Shown here: one piece after another, positions 44,423 through 53,941 of the stretch | Numbering within the stretch: the stretch's first letter is position 1 | How the letters are laid out: the number at the start of each line of letters is the position of its first letter | Assembly (NCBI GenBank): GCA_022824305.1 | Contig: JAJEAD010000079.1 | Location: 1-64,000, forward strand | From: Gammaproteobacteria bacterium | GTDB lineage: Bacteria; Pseudomonadota; Gammaproteobacteria; HK1 | Direction of reading: 5' to 3' | Length of the DNA stretch: 64,000 bases | Notes under the pieces: model-generated | What the model saw: only the letters and a program-made list of their open reading frames with translations | Database searches by the model: none | What the model was told of the DNA's origin: nothing | Program-made: the position numbers and the translations under genes

Positions 44423-47400
44423 CAGGTCGTCGCTCACGATGGTCCCGGTCGCCGTGGCTCGCGTGATGACCACACCGGCGGGCAGGCTCGTCCCCGGCTT
44501 CGGGGAGAGCGTCACCGTGAAGGTCTCGTCGGCCTCCGCCTCGTCGTCCTGGACGGTGGCCACCGCGAAGGTCGCCGAAGTCTGGCCTGCGGCAATGCTG
44601 ATGCTCTGCTCCGCCGTCGCGTAGTCGGTGCTCGCCGTGGCGCTGTCGCCCGGTCCCGACGAGGGCGTCGCCACCAGCTCCAGCGCCTCGACCGGCACCT
44701 CGCCCGAGAGCCGCACGGTGAAGCGCACCGCCTCGCCTTCGCTCGCGCTGGCATCGGCTACGCTCAGCGCCGTGCCCGAAGGCGGGGGCGGAAGAGGCGG
44801 GGCCGCCCCTCCGTCGGAGACGACCACGCTCACCGGGGCGATGCCGACGTTGTTGTACCTGGTGTCCGTGCTCGTCACGGTGTGCGTCAGGGTGGTGCGG
44901 TCGTCAACCTGGTCGTCATCTTCGGTGGCGGAGACCGTCACCGTCTGCGGACTGTCCCAGTTGTCCGGCGTGAACGTGAGCTGCCTCGGCTGAGGATCCA
45001 CCTCCGAGTGGTTGGTGGTCACCATCACCGTCACGTCCGCCGCCGGCGCGGTGTTCAGCCGCAGCGTGTACGTCGCCGAGCCCCCCTCGGGCACCGTCAG
45101 CGTCCCGCGGCTCACCCGCACCCCCGGGCGGTCGTTGTCGGTGATCGTGAGGCCCGTGTCCAGCCGTCCGAACGCCACTTCCCCGCCCGGGGTATCCGAC
45201 GCCAGGAACGAGATCCGCGCGGTCTCGTTGGACTCCATTCGGTCGTCGTCCACGAGACGCAGCCGCAGCGTGTGCGTAAGCACCCCGTCCGGACCCGTGC
45301 GGACCCGGATGTGGGGGCCGCGGGATTCGGGGTACTCCCCGCCGGTGAAGTCGCGGTCGTCGTCGTCATCCAGTATCGACCAGGCCCACACCGCGTAGTA
45401 GAGCGGGCTCGCCGGCTGCTCGCCGAGGTCCACGGTCACTTCGATCTCCACCGTGCCGTCGCCCTCGTTCACCGTCGTCGGGGCGATGCGGATGGACCGC
45501 GACACTTCCGTGTCGTTGTCGTTTACCGTCACCGCGAGGGTCTCGTCCGCCACCGACCGGAACTCGCTGGCGCTCTCTCGGTCCACAATCCGGTGGGTGA
45601 GCATGGCCATGTCGTCGGCGATGTCGCCGTCCTCGGCCGCGCGCACCCTCACGGTCTCCCCCGTGCTCCAGTTCGTTGAAGTGAAGATCAGGCGCGGCTT
45701 GTCCACCGTCACGTCCCGGTTGTCGCTGGTCACCGCGACCACCACCGCCTCGCTCGGCTCGACCTGGAGCTTGACCGTGTAGGTCGCCGTCCTGCCCTCG
45801 CCGACGCTCAGGGCCGTCCCCGGCACGGTCAGCCCCGGCACGTCGTCGTCCCGCACCTGCACCTGAAGCGCCGCCGACAGCCCGTCGTATTCGTCGGCGC
45901 TTGTACTGTCCACCACCGTGTGCGTCTGCGTTGCCGTCTCGTCGAGCGAGTCGCCGTCGTCGGCCGCGCTCACCGTCATCGTGCGCGCCGTGTCCCAGTT
46001 CGCCGGCGTGAAACTGAGCGAGGCCGGCAGAACCGTCACGTCGCCGTTGTCGGTGATGATGTGCAAAAAAACGTCCGCGGTCGGCTTGGCATCCAGCACC
46101 ACCGTGTACGTCGCCATGCCGTTCTCCGGCACCGGCGATTCCGACAGCGCGCTCAGCGTGATCCCCGCCGTCTCGTCGTCGTCCACCGTCACCGCCAGCG
46201 TCGCCGTCAACCCGTCGTACTCGTCGGCGCTCGAGGCGTCCACGACCGAGTGCGTCAGCGTCCCGGTGTCGTTCGCCGCGTCGTCGTCCTGCGACGCACT
46301 CGCCGTCACCGTCCGCGCCGAGGACCAGTTCGACGTGGTGAAGGTCAACTGCGCCGGCTGCACCGTGACGTCGCTGTTATCGCTGGCGATGTCGATGACC
46401 ACGCTCGACGTCGGTTGCGTCCTGAGGCGCACCGTGTAAGTCGCCGTCCGCCCCTCGTCCACTTCCAGCGCCGTCCGGCTCAGCCGGATGGTCGGCACGG
46501 GGAGATCAAGGGTCACCTTCACGGGGGCGGAGATGAAGTCGCCGCCCAGCGCCGCGCTGTAGCAGTGCGTGCCGGCGGGCTGGTCGGCGGTCGCCGCTAG
46601 GGTATAGGTGTCTGCTGTCGAGACGAGCGTCTCGGCCGTCACCTGGGTCGCGGTGAACAGGTCCGCGAGGCGTGCGCAGGAGCCGGTCTCCGGGGCGGTC
46701 CGGACCACGACCAGTTGCAGGGTCCTTCCGAGCGCCGCGTCCTGCCGCACCCGGAACTCGGGCCGCGCGAACGTCAGCGTCGCCCCCTCCGCCGGCGAGA
46801 CGATGACCGGCAGCGCGCTGATGACCATGAGGCCCTTGCTCGCCGAGAGCGAGCCGGCCGCCCCCGGCGCCGGCAGCGCCAGCGCCGCGTCGTTGCCGTC
46901 GGCGTCCCGGATCGTGGCGCCGGACGGCAGCGCCAGAGCGTCCGTCCCGGTGTAGTTGAGCTCCCTGTCGAAATCCAGCGGCTGCACCGTGTAGCGGAAG
47001 GTGAGCGTGTCCGTGCCCGAGCCCGAGACGTAGGACGCCGGACGATTGGTGTCGCCGGGGTTCAGCTCAAGCGTCGGTGTCCCGGTCACCGTCACAGCCG
47101 CCGAGAAGGCCACCGTGATGTCGATGGTGTCCCCCGCCTCGTACACCCCGTCGGGCATCGGCGAGGAGACGCCAGTCACCGCCGGGGCGGCCGGTGGCGT
47201 CCCCGTCCTCGCCTGGAGGGCGTCGTTGCCTGTGAACCAACTGGTTGTGAAGCCGCTCCCCGAGCGGATGGAGCGGATGCGGAAATCGTATTCGGTATCT
47301 TCCTGCAGGTTGTACGGGGGGGCGTCGGTGAGGGTGAGGCTGGTGGCCGCGCCGTCGGTGATCGTCTCAGTGCCGTCCGCGGCGTTGGGGGCATCCCAGT

Positions 47401-47713
47401 CCCCGTTCTTGCTCGACACCCGCCAGTCGATCCTGAAGCCGGTGATCGTTTCGCCGGCCGCCATCGGGTTCGTGCCCGCGTCCCAGGTGAGCGTGACGGA
47501 AATGCTCGTAGTGGACCCCGTCGCCGAGAAGCCGGTGGGCGTTTCCGGCCGGACGTTTTGCGCCTCGGCCGCCGGCGCGAAGGCGAGGAGCGCGGACGCC
47601 GCGAGGAGGAAAGCCCCCGCTACGCGGGGGGCGAGGGCGGCTACGGAGCGGGAGCGATGGTCCCGGTGCTGGTCCGGGGCAGGCCCCCGGCGGGCATGGC
47701 GGTTCCGGTCCAC
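42989..47713 (-). CDS. Giant secreted Calx-beta/FN3 protein B (two terminal modules)
   Basis: 1,574 residues from the GTG at 47713. Arg-rich N-terminus, then a Sec signal (AGAFLLAASALLAFAPAAEA), one FN3 domain (PTGFSATGSTTSISVTLTWD), a bacterial Ig-like domain (PDGVYEAGDTIDITVAFSAA), a further beta domain, then about five Calx-beta-like repeats with EGRTATYTVRL motifs and DD-rich ends, one more Calx-beta repeat (SVADASASEGEAVRFTVRLS) and two C-terminal modules. It is probably a calcium-dependent surface or secreted adhesin. The GTG has only a weak ribosome site. A better site precedes the leader frame at 47949, which is out of frame with the giant protein by the length of one 7-bp repeat unit. 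Confidence 0.75.
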   Translation of the reverse strand: MDRNRHARRGPAPDQHRDHRSRSVAALAPRVAGAFLLAASALLAFAPAAEAQNVRPETPTGFSATGSTTSISVTLTWDAGTNPMAAGETITGFRIDWRVSSKNGDWDAPNAADGTETITDGAATSLTLTDAPPYNLQEDTEYDFRIRSIRSGSGFTTSWFTGNDALQARTGTPPAAPAVTGVSSPMPDGVYEAGDTIDITVAFSAAVTVTGTPTLELNPGDTNRPASYVSGSGTDTLTFRYTVQPLDFDRELNYTGTDALALPSGATIRDADGNDAALALPAPGAAGSLSASKGLMVISALPVIVSPAEGATLTFARPEFRVRQDAALGRTLQLVVVRTAPETGSCARLADLFTATQVTAETLVSTADTYTLAATADQPAGTHCYSAALGGDFISAPVKVTLDLPVPTIRLSRTALEVDEGRTATYTVRLRTQPTSSVVIDIASDNSDVTVQPAQLTFTTSNWSSARTVTASASQDDDAANDTGTLTHSVVDASSADEYDGLTATLAVTVDDDETAGITLSALSESPVPENGMATYTVVLDAKPTADVFLHIITDNGDVTVLPASLSFTPANWDTARTMTVSAADDGDSLDETATQTHTVVDSTSADEYDGLSAALQVQVRDDDVPGLTVPGTALSVGEGRTATYTVKLQVEPSEAVVVAVTSDNRDVTVDKPRLIFTSTNWSTGETVRVRAAEDGDIADDMAMLTHRIVDRESASEFRSVADETLAVTVNDNDTEVSRSIRIAPTTVNEGDGTVEIEVTVDLGEQPASPLYYAVWAWSILDDDDDRDFTGGEYPESRGPHIRVRTGPDGVLTHTLRLRLVDDDRMESNETARISFLASDTPGGEVAFGRLDTGLTITDNDRPGVRVSRGTLTVPEGGSATYTLRLNTAPAADVTVMVTTNHSEVDPQPRQLTFTPDNWDSPQTVTVSATEDDDQVDDRTTLTHTVTSTDTRYNNVGIAPVSVVVSDGGAAPPLPPPPSGTALSVADASASEGEAVRFTVRLSGEVPVEALELVATPSSGPGDSATASTDYATAEQSISIAAGQTSATFAVATVQDDEAEADETFTVTLSPKPGTSLPAGVVITRATATGTIVSDDLVAHRLPLVIPADHALGLRSITRLINRFDTAGEVRIEAFDDEGVLHGPVTLNIDANEAVQFSSADLEEGNTDKGLSGGVGDGEGDWRLELESTLDLQVLGYVLTTDGFLATMHDMVPGSEAGHRVPFFNPGRNRSLASRLRVVNPGAETAEVSIEGVDARGEAGESAVVLSLPAGTSRTLSASELESGDAEGLSGALGTGAGKWQLVVTTDRPVVVMSLLASATGYLSNLSTAPEPTAAGADDAPAAQRLHLVIPADHAMGLRSITRLVNRSDTAGEVRIEAFDDDGILYGPVTLRIGANEAVQFSSADLEEGNAGKGLSGGVGDGEGDWRLELTSTLDLQVLGYVLTTDGFLATMHDTVALVGEEHRVPFFNPGRNRSLASRLRLVNPGTEAAEVTIEGIDARGDAGESAVVLSLPAGAARTLSAHDLESGEAEGLTGALGTGSGNWQLVVTADRPVVVMSLLASATGYLSNLSTAP

Positions 47714-47949
47714 GGCGTCACCGCGCCCGGGTGCGTACGCAATGTCGGGATGCGGCCCGCGCTGCGAACGCAGTAGTGGCTCGGCGCTCGGCGCTCGGCG
47801 CTCGGCGCTCGGCGCTCGGCGCTCGGCGCTCGGCGCTCGGCGCTCTTAATTGTAACAACGCGCGAGCCCGTGCTTGCAACGCTCGGAGACGATGCCGGGC
47901 CTGGAGCGGCCCCGATTGGTGGTTCGTTGCCGAGTGTGTCTTCGAACAT
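47641..47949 (-). CDS. Leader reading frame in front of giant gene B
   Basis: A 102-codon frame starting MFEDTLGNEPPIGAAPGPAS with GGGAGAGG five bases before its ATG. It runs through the 7-bp repeats (coding repeated SAERRAP) and ends inside the beginning of the giant gene in another frame. The same leader (MFGDKLGIEPRVEITPGPTS) occurs before protein A. It may be the real N-terminus of the giant protein, out of frame at the present repeat number, or a leader peptide. Gaining one repeat unit, or losing two, would place it in frame with protein B without a stop. Confidence 0.5.
   Translation of the reverse strand: MFEDTLGNEPPIGAAPGPASSPSVASTGSRVVTIKSAERRAPSAERRAPSAERRAPSHYCVRSAGRIPTLRTHPGAVTPWTGTAMPAGGLPRTSTGTIAPAP
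47779..47845. repeat. Heptanucleotide tandem repeat, nine units
   Basis: Nine full copies of GCTCGGC (GCCGAGC on the gene strand) plus four more bases. The matching place in front of protein A has only about two units (GCGCCGG, GCGCCGA on the gene strand), so the tract has expanded here. Seven is not a multiple of three, so slippage changes the reading frame. Confidence 0.9.
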
Positions 47950-48330
47950 GGGAACCTCTCCCTGTTACAGCGCCAACGGCGAACCACCGGGTTCCGCCGC
48001 TCTCGATGAAGCCGCGTCGGCGCAGGGTCCAGCGCGGCATGCTCCGGCTGCCGACCCGCGACATTCCGCTTTGTCGAGTCGGCAACCCCAAGTCGGCGGA
48101 CTATAGAGAATTGAATGTTAAATGTGCGTGTGAATACCTCGGAATATGGTGTCGTTTAGATAAAGAATAAGCCAATTCTGTTTGCGGTACGGCGCGGAGC
48201 GCGTGGAGCATCGCGATCCCGGCCCCGGTGCGAGCCGCGATGCGTGCTGGATTGGAGAAGCAGGAGCCTCGACGCAGTCCGACCACGCGGGGTGGGAGAG
48301 GCGGGCGCCCACGCGCGGACTCCGAGCGTC
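47860..48330 (-). repeat. Duplicated 5' flank of giant genes, copy before B
   Basis: Matches 58810-59272. Landmarks shared in order: GCCGGGCCTGGAG-like, CGAACATGGGAA, GGGTTCCGCCGC, GGTCCAGCGCG, CATTCCGCTT, AAATGTGCGTGTG, CGCGATCCCGGC and GAGCCTCGACGCAGTCCGA. It contains the promoter-like block and the leader frame start. Confidence 0.8.
48100..48175 (-). promoter_or_regulatory. AT-rich promoter-like block upstream of giant gene B
   Basis: On the gene strand this block contains CACACGCACATTT, shared with the block before protein A, and then TATAGT as a plausible -10 (48100-48105). The leader ATG lies about 155 bp downstream, the same distance as in front of protein A. Confidence 0.45.
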
Positions 48331-48568
48331 AGGAGGACGAGTCGCGGAGCGGGGAAGATCGGACCTTGTCGGGCGGGTTGATGGGGACGAACAGGCCGGC
48401 GGGGAACAGGTAGTCTTCGCCGCTGTCGTCGACGATTCGCAGGTCGCCGTCGGCGCGGGCGTCCTCGTCGGGCAGCGTGCGGTAGATCTTGTGGAGTTCC
48501 AGAGAAGCCGGGTAGCGCGCGTTGTCGACGCAGACGACGTAGTCGGCGGCTTGCGTTTGTCTTCTCAT
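48329..48568 (-). CDS. Small conserved hypothetical protein (79 aa)
   Basis: A 79-residue protein: DYVVCVDNARYPASLELHKI then YRTLPDEDA, LRIVDDSGEDYLFPAGLFVP. The pattern resembles a family of short acidic proteins that I associate with proteobacteria; function unknown. The start at 48568 is the natural family start, although no strong ribosome site is visible. It lies 77 bp after the stop of protein D on the same strand. Confidence 0.65.
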   Translation of the reverse strand: MRRQTQAADYVVCVDNARYPASLELHKIYRTLPDEDARADGDLRIVDDSGEDYLFPAGLFVPINPPDKVRSSPLRDSSS

Positions 48569-48645
48569 TGTCGGCCAGCAGACACGCAAGTCGGCCTCGA
48601 AGCGTGTTCGAGACGGCCAGGGAAGCAATGCGGCCGGAGCCCGAG

Positions 48646-51600
48646 TCAGTCGTCGGACTCCGCTGCCGCCGGCACCGTGGACAGGTTGCTCAGGTACCCG
48701 GTCGCGCTCGCGAGCAGGCTCATGACCACTACCGGGCGGTCGGAGCGCACTACCAACTGCCACTTGCCGGAGCCGGTGCCGAGGGCGCCGGTCAGGCCCT
48801 CAGCGTCTCCGGACTCGAGCTCACTCGCGCTCACCGTCCGCGCCGCCCCCGCGGGCACGCTGAGCACCACCGCGCTCTGGCCCGCTTCGCCGCGCGCGTC
48901 GATGCCCTCGATGCTGACCTCCGCGGCCTCCGCTCCGGGGTTCACCACGCGCAGCCGGCTCGTAAGGCTCTGGTTGCGCCCGGGGTTGAAGAAGGGCACC
49001 CGATGCCCCGCTTCACTGCCCGGGACCACATCGTGCATGGTGGCGAGGAAGCCATCGGTGGTCAGCACGTAGCCGAGCACCTGGAGGTCCAGCGTGCTCG
49101 TGAGCTCGAGGCGCCAGTCGCCCTCACCGACTCCCACGCTTCCCGAAAGCCCCTTGCCCGTGTTGCCCTCCTCGAGGTCGGCGGAGCTGAACTGCACCGC
49201 CTCGTTCGCGTCCAGGGTGAGGGTCACCGGGCCGTAGAGGACACCCTCGTCGTCGTAGGCCTCGATGCGCACCTCTCCCGCCTCGGCGGAGCGGTTGACG
49301 AGGCGCGTGATGCTGCGCAGCCCCATGGCGTGGTCCGCGGGGATGACCAGCGGGAGGCGGTGCGCGGCCGGGTCGGCGTCCGTGGCCTCTGCGGTCGGCT
49401 CCGGCGCCGTGGACAGGTTGCTGAGGTACCCGGTCGCGCTCGCGAGCAGGCTCATGACCACGATCGGCCGGTCGGCGCTGACCACCAACTGCCACTTTCC
49501 GGCGCCGGTGCCGAGGTCGCCGGTCAGCCCCTCGGCGTCCCCGGACTCGAGTGCCTGCGCACTCAAGGTCCGCGCCGCGCCCGCGGGCAGGCTGAGCTCC
49601 ACCGCGCTCTCGCCCGCGTCGCCGCGTGCGTCGATGCCCTCGATGCTGACCTCCACGGCCTCCGCTCCGGAGTTCACCAGGCGCAGTTGGCTCGCGAGGC
49701 CCTGGTTGCGCCCGGGATTGAAGAAGGGCACCCGGTGGGCGTCCTCGGTGCCGGGGACCACGTCGTGCATCGTGGCGAGGAAGCCGTCGGTGGTCAGCAC
49801 GTAGCCGAGCACCTGGAGGTCGAGCGTGCTCGTGAGCTCGAGGCGCCAGTCGCCCTCGCCGTCCCCGACGCCTCCCGAGAGCCCCTTGTCCGCGTTGCCC
49901 TCCTCGAGGTCGGCGGAGCTGAACTGCACCGCTTCGTTGGCGCCGATGCTGAGCGTCACCGGGCCGTGGAGGGCGCCTGCGTCGTCGTAGGCCTCGATGC
50001 GCACCGTGCCCGCCACGTCCGAGTGGTTGACGAGGCGCGTGATGCTGCGCAGCCCCAGGGCGTGGTCCGCGGGCACGACCAGCGGCAAGCGGTGGGCGGC
50101 GGGCTCCTCGTTCACGATGGTCCCGGTCGCCCTCGCATCGGCGATCGTCACCCCGGCGGGCAGGCTCGTTCCCGGTTTCGGGGAGAGCGTCACCGTGAAC
50201 GTCTCGTCCAACTCGTCGTCGCTGTCCCGAATCGTGGCCACCGAGAAGGTCGCGGAGCTGCGCCGTGCACGGAGGGTCAGGTCCTGCACTGCCGTCGCGT
50301 AGTCCGCGCCCGCGGTGGCGGTGTCGCCCGACTCCGACGACGGCCTCGCCACGAGTTCCAGATCGCGGTCCAGCGCGCGGCCCGAGAGCCTCACCGTGAA
50401 CGCGACGGGGGCGCCTTCCGGTGCGCTCGCGTCCGCCACGGACAGGGTCCTGGTCCCGCGGTCGGCCACGGTGAGCGCCGCGGGCTCGACAGCGACCCCG
50501 GCGGCGGAGCCGGTGACGGAGACCGTCTCGATGCCTTCGGAGTCGTCGGCATCCCGGATCGGCGTGAACGTGAAGGTCCGCGTTCCGCGGGTCTTCCTCG
50601 CGGGGATGGTCACGGTGATGTCGCCGACACTTTCGTAGTCCGTGCCTGGCGTGGCGGTGTTGCCCGATTCCTTGACCGATGTCCCGATCTGAACCTTGAC
50701 CATGGTCGCGGTCGGGAGCGTGGCGCTTCCGGGCGGGAACTGCGCGGTCACCGTCGTCGGCGTCGCGGACCCGTCCTCGGAGACCGTTGTCGGGTGCACG
50801 CTGAGCGCGACGGTGGCGGGAGCCGCATCATCTTCAGCAACGCTCAGCGTCACCGGGGCGGGTGCGGTGACCCCCGCCGGCGCGGTGGCCGTCAGGGTGA
50901 CCGCCGCGTCCGCTCCGGAGGCCACGTTGTCGTCCACGGCGGTGGCGCTGATGCCACCGCCCGTGCTCGCCGTCTCGCCCGCGGGAATGGTGAGCGTCGT
51001 GCCGCTCAGGGTGACCACCCCGGGCGGTGCCGCCGACACGGCGAGCGTAGTCGTGGTGGCGAGCGCGATATCGAGCGTCGCGCTCAGCGTGGCGGCGTTG
51101 TTCGGCCCGCTCTCGTCGATCCTCACCGGTGTCAGCACGAGCGTCGCGACCGGTGTCGCCGCCGCCGTCACCGGGGCGGTCGCAGCGCTCGTGCGCATCT
51201 CGCTGCCGCCGGCGGCATCGGTGAAGCGCGCCCGCACCTTGAGGCGCCGGTCGAGGTCGGCGTCAGCGACCCTGTAGGTTGCCTCCGTCGCGCCGCCGAT
51301 GTCCTGCTCCGTGCCGCCCGTCTCCACCCGGACCCACTGCCAGGACCAGGAGGTGTCGTCGAGCCCGTCGGGGTCGGCGACGTCGCCCGCGCCGGCGCTC
51401 AGCGTCTGACCCACCTGCGCGATGCCGCCGATCGACGGTGCGCCGGTCGCCGGGCGGTTGGGCGGCTCCATCACCGCCGTCACCCTCGGAGCGCCCTGCA
51501 CGCTCACCGTGTTCGCGCCGGTGTGTGCCGCCGGCGCGATGGTCAGGCCGAGGGTCGCGTCGGTGTCGAAGTTCGTGCCGTCGAAGTCGAGCGTCACGAC

Positions 51601-53931
51601 TGCCTGTCTCGGGTGGCTCCGGCGCGCGACCGCGCCTGCCCTCAGTCCGGGGACGCCGGTCACGCTCACGTCGTTCGGCGACGGGCTCGCCACCCACTCG
51701 GCCCAACTCAGCCTCACCGTCAGCGTCGCGCCGTCGAGATTGTCCTCGGTGAGCGTCGCCGGGCTCGTGGACAGGACCAGCCCGAGGACGCGCGGCGTAT
51801 CTATGAGGAGCGGCGTGGACCAGGCGCTGCAGCTCCGGGGATTCGACCCTTGCAGGCAGGCGCGGACCCGGAAGTGGTAGTCCTCGCCGAAGGCGGGATT
51901 CGAGGAGACCTCGCCGGTAACACGGCCCGGAGAGTCGATGTGCGGCCCCCGCTCGGTGCTCGTGCGAAAGGCGGCGGGCCAGCTCGCTCGGGTGCTCGGC
52001 TTCCACTGGAAGTCGTACTCGATCGTGCCCCTGCCGCCACTGGGCAGGGTCGAGGCTGCCCACCAGACCCGGAAGCCGGAGGGGCCGAAGCTGATGAGCT
52101 TGAGGCGCGGGGGAACCGAGGGCGGTCCGCTGGCGCCCGTCGTCTGCACCGTGGCGCTCGCGCTCCCGGAGACCGCGCCGCCGGGGACGCCGGTGACCGC
52201 GCGCACCTGGAAGTGATGTTCCCCGGCGGCGAGGCCGGTGACGGTGAAGGAGGGGCTGGGGCTGTTCGTGTGCCACCACCTTGATCCGGTGAGGCCCGCA
52301 CTCGTCGTGGCGGTGCGGTACTGGTATCCGCTGACCGTCGCGGGGCTACCGTCGAGGACCCCGGGCTCCGCGGGCGCGGTCCACTCGAGGTCGACCTCGC
52401 CGGCATTCGTCCCCGCCGTCGCCGAGAGCCCCGTCGGCGGCCCCGACCTGGTGTCGTTGTCCACGATGGTGATCTTCGCGCTCAGGGTCTCGCCGCCGCC
52501 GGCGAAGCGCGCGTTCGCGCTCAGGTCGGATAGCGTCCAGGTGAAGGTCTCGTCGTCCTCGTCGATGGCGTCCCCATAGACGAGGTAGGTGAGCGTGAGC
52601 GTGGAGTGGTTCGCGGGCAGGGTCCGGAGGGAGACGAGGGCCGCGGTGGGGTAGCGCGAGTAGTCGCTGTCGTCCGCGGTGTCGCCGGGCTTGCTGTCCG
52701 TGGTCGACTTGAAGCGGATGTCCTGGTTCGGGGTCGGCGTGACCCGGATCGTGAAGGCCCGAGAGAAGCCGGTCTGCTCGAAGGAGCCCTCCGGCACGGT
52801 GATGTCCGAGATGGAGAGGGTGGGGAGCGCGTCGTCGTCCGTCGCGGTGACGGGTATCGTGGCGACGATGGTGTTGTCGTCGTCGTGCGCGCCCGGCGCG
52901 ATCCGGAACCGGAGCGTGGCATCGGTGTCGACATCGGATCCGTCGTAGCTGACGGTCAGGTCGATCGACCGGCCGGAGCGGTTCGACACGCCCTCGACCG
53001 CGACGCCGGGAAGCCCGGTCACGCTGAAGTGGCTCGCCGCTGCCCCGGCGTTCCAGCTCCCGGCGCCGCACACCACTTGCCGATCGGGGTCCGCCCAGCA
53101 CGCACGGCTCAGGGTGGCGCGAAGCGTGGCCCGGTCGCCGTTTGCCCGGATGGCTCCCGTGGTCAACGTCGCCGGCGTCACCGCCGTAATGGTCGCCGCG
53201 GTGCGCGTCCACCCGGCGATGGTGGCGTTGTAGCCCTGGCGCGACGCGGTGACCGCGCGTACCCGGAAGGCGTATCGCGTGCGCGGGGCGAGCCCCCTCA
53301 CGGTCACCTCGGTGGTCGTGGGGGGGACCGAATGGTCCTGCCAGTGCCCCCCGGGGATCGAGTTCTCGAACTCCTCCCTGTATTCCCAGACATAGCCCGT
53401 GAGCGGCGCGCCCGTGCCGGTCACCGGGCTCCAGGAGAGCGTCAACGCCGAGGTGTCGGGGCTCGCGTGGGCCAGGCTCGGCTCGGGAGCCGGGGGTCGG
53501 GGGTGAACTTTGACGATCGCGCCCGGGCCCGCCCCCTGGGCGTTGAGGGCCTGCACCTCGAAATCGTGGGTCTTGCTGCCGTCGAGGCCCCTGAAGGTCA
53601 CAGTCCTGGCCCTGAAGGACCCGCTGCCGGTTCCACTGCCGCTCGTCGTCCAGCCGCTCCACTCGCCGGCGGCACCGCCGCTGTAGGCGCGGTAGCGAAC
53701 GCGGTATCCGGTGATGGGGCTTCCTCCGTCGCTCGCCGGGGGGTCCCAACCGAGCGCGATGTCACTCCCGAGTCCGGACGCCCGGAGTCCTTCCACCGCG
53801 CCGGGGACCGACTGCGCACCGGCCGGCGGCGCGAAGGCGAGCAGCACCGCGAGCGCGAGCGCCAGCCCCACCATGCCACGGACGCTTCCCCCGCGGGCGG
53901 CGAGGGCCGGGCGCAGCCCTGGCAGGGTCAT
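48646..53931 (-). CDS. Giant secreted FN3/Calx-beta protein D (two terminal modules)
   Basis: 1,761 residues. A clean Sec signal (MVGLALALAVLLAFAPPAGA) follows an ATG at 53931. Then come two FN3 domains (VEGLRASGLGSDIALGWDPP), a Calx-beta-like block (LSISDITVPEGSF), two FN3 domains, an Ig-like domain (SIGGIAQVGQTLSAGAGDVA), three Calx-beta-like domains almost the same as in protein C (TIDESGPNNAATL-type, HPTTVSEDGSATPTTV, LSVADASAPEGAPVAFTVRL) and two C-terminal modules. It starts 125 bp after the end of protein A and has no promoter-like block of its own, so A and D probably form one transcript. A 20-bp palindrome sits just before its start. Confidence 0.8.
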   Translation of the reverse strand: MTLPGLRPALAARGGSVRGMVGLALALAVLLAFAPPAGAQSVPGAVEGLRASGLGSDIALGWDPPASDGGSPITGYRVRYRAYSGGAAGEWSGWTTSGSGTGSGSFRARTVTFRGLDGSKTHDFEVQALNAQGAGPGAIVKVHPRPPAPEPSLAHASPDTSALTLSWSPVTGTGAPLTGYVWEYREEFENSIPGGHWQDHSVPPTTTEVTVRGLAPRTRYAFRVRAVTASRQGYNATIAGWTRTAATITAVTPATLTTGAIRANGDRATLRATLSRACWADPDRQVVCGAGSWNAGAAASHFSVTGLPGVAVEGVSNRSGRSIDLTVSYDGSDVDTDATLRFRIAPGAHDDDNTIVATIPVTATDDDALPTLSISDITVPEGSFEQTGFSRAFTIRVTPTPNQDIRFKSTTDSKPGDTADDSDYSRYPTAALVSLRTLPANHSTLTLTYLVYGDAIDEDDETFTWTLSDLSANARFAGGGETLSAKITIVDNDTRSGPPTGLSATAGTNAGEVDLEWTAPAEPGVLDGSPATVSGYQYRTATTSAGLTGSRWWHTNSPSPSFTVTGLAAGEHHFQVRAVTGVPGGAVSGSASATVQTTGASGPPSVPPRLKLISFGPSGFRVWWAASTLPSGGRGTIEYDFQWKPSTRASWPAAFRTSTERGPHIDSPGRVTGEVSSNPAFGEDYHFRVRACLQGSNPRSCSAWSTPLLIDTPRVLGLVLSTSPATLTEDNLDGATLTVRLSWAEWVASPSPNDVSVTGVPGLRAGAVARRSHPRQAVVTLDFDGTNFDTDATLGLTIAPAAHTGANTVSVQGAPRVTAVMEPPNRPATGAPSIGGIAQVGQTLSAGAGDVADPDGLDDTSWSWQWVRVETGGTEQDIGGATEATYRVADADLDRRLKVRARFTDAAGGSEMRTSAATAPVTAAATPVATLVLTPVRIDESGPNNAATLSATLDIALATTTTLAVSAAPPGVVTLSGTTLTIPAGETASTGGGISATAVDDNVASGADAAVTLTATAPAGVTAPAPVTLSVAEDDAAPATVALSVHPTTVSEDGSATPTTVTAQFPPGSATLPTATMVKVQIGTSVKESGNTATPGTDYESVGDITVTIPARKTRGTRTFTFTPIRDADDSEGIETVSVTGSAAGVAVEPAALTVADRGTRTLSVADASAPEGAPVAFTVRLSGRALDRDLELVARPSSESGDTATAGADYATAVQDLTLRARRSSATFSVATIRDSDDELDETFTVTLSPKPGTSLPAGVTIADARATGTIVNEEPAAHRLPLVVPADHALGLRSITRLVNHSDVAGTVRIEAYDDAGALHGPVTLSIGANEAVQFSSADLEEGNADKGLSGGVGDGEGDWRLELTSTLDLQVLGYVLTTDGFLATMHDVVPGTEDAHRVPFFNPGRNQGLASQLRLVNSGAEAVEVSIEGIDARGDAGESAVELSLPAGAARTLSAQALESGDAEGLTGDLGTGAGKWQLVVSADRPIVVMSLLASATGYLSNLSTAPEPTAEATDADPAAHRLPLVIPADHAMGLRSITRLVNRSAEAGEVRIEAYDDEGVLYGPVTLTLDANEAVQFSSADLEEGNTGKGLSGSVGVGEGDWRLELTSTLDLQVLGYVLTTDGFLATMHDVVPGSEAGHRVPFFNPGRNQSLTSRLRVVNPGAEAAEVSIEGIDARGEAGQSAVVLSVPAGAARTVSASELESGDAEGLTGALGTGSGKWQLVVRSDRPVVVMSLLASATGYLSNLSTVPAAAESDD
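48670..50102 (-). repeat. Tandem C-terminal modules of protein D
   Basis: Two modules (about 48670-49366 and 49403-50102) with the same two-half design as in A, B and C. Confidence 0.9.
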
Positions 53932-53941
53932 CGGAGCACCC

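Noticed and set aside
47731..48009. Forward frame coding repeated ARRSALG residues
   Set aside because: It is only the 7-bp repeat read on the other strand, without a ribosome site or homology.
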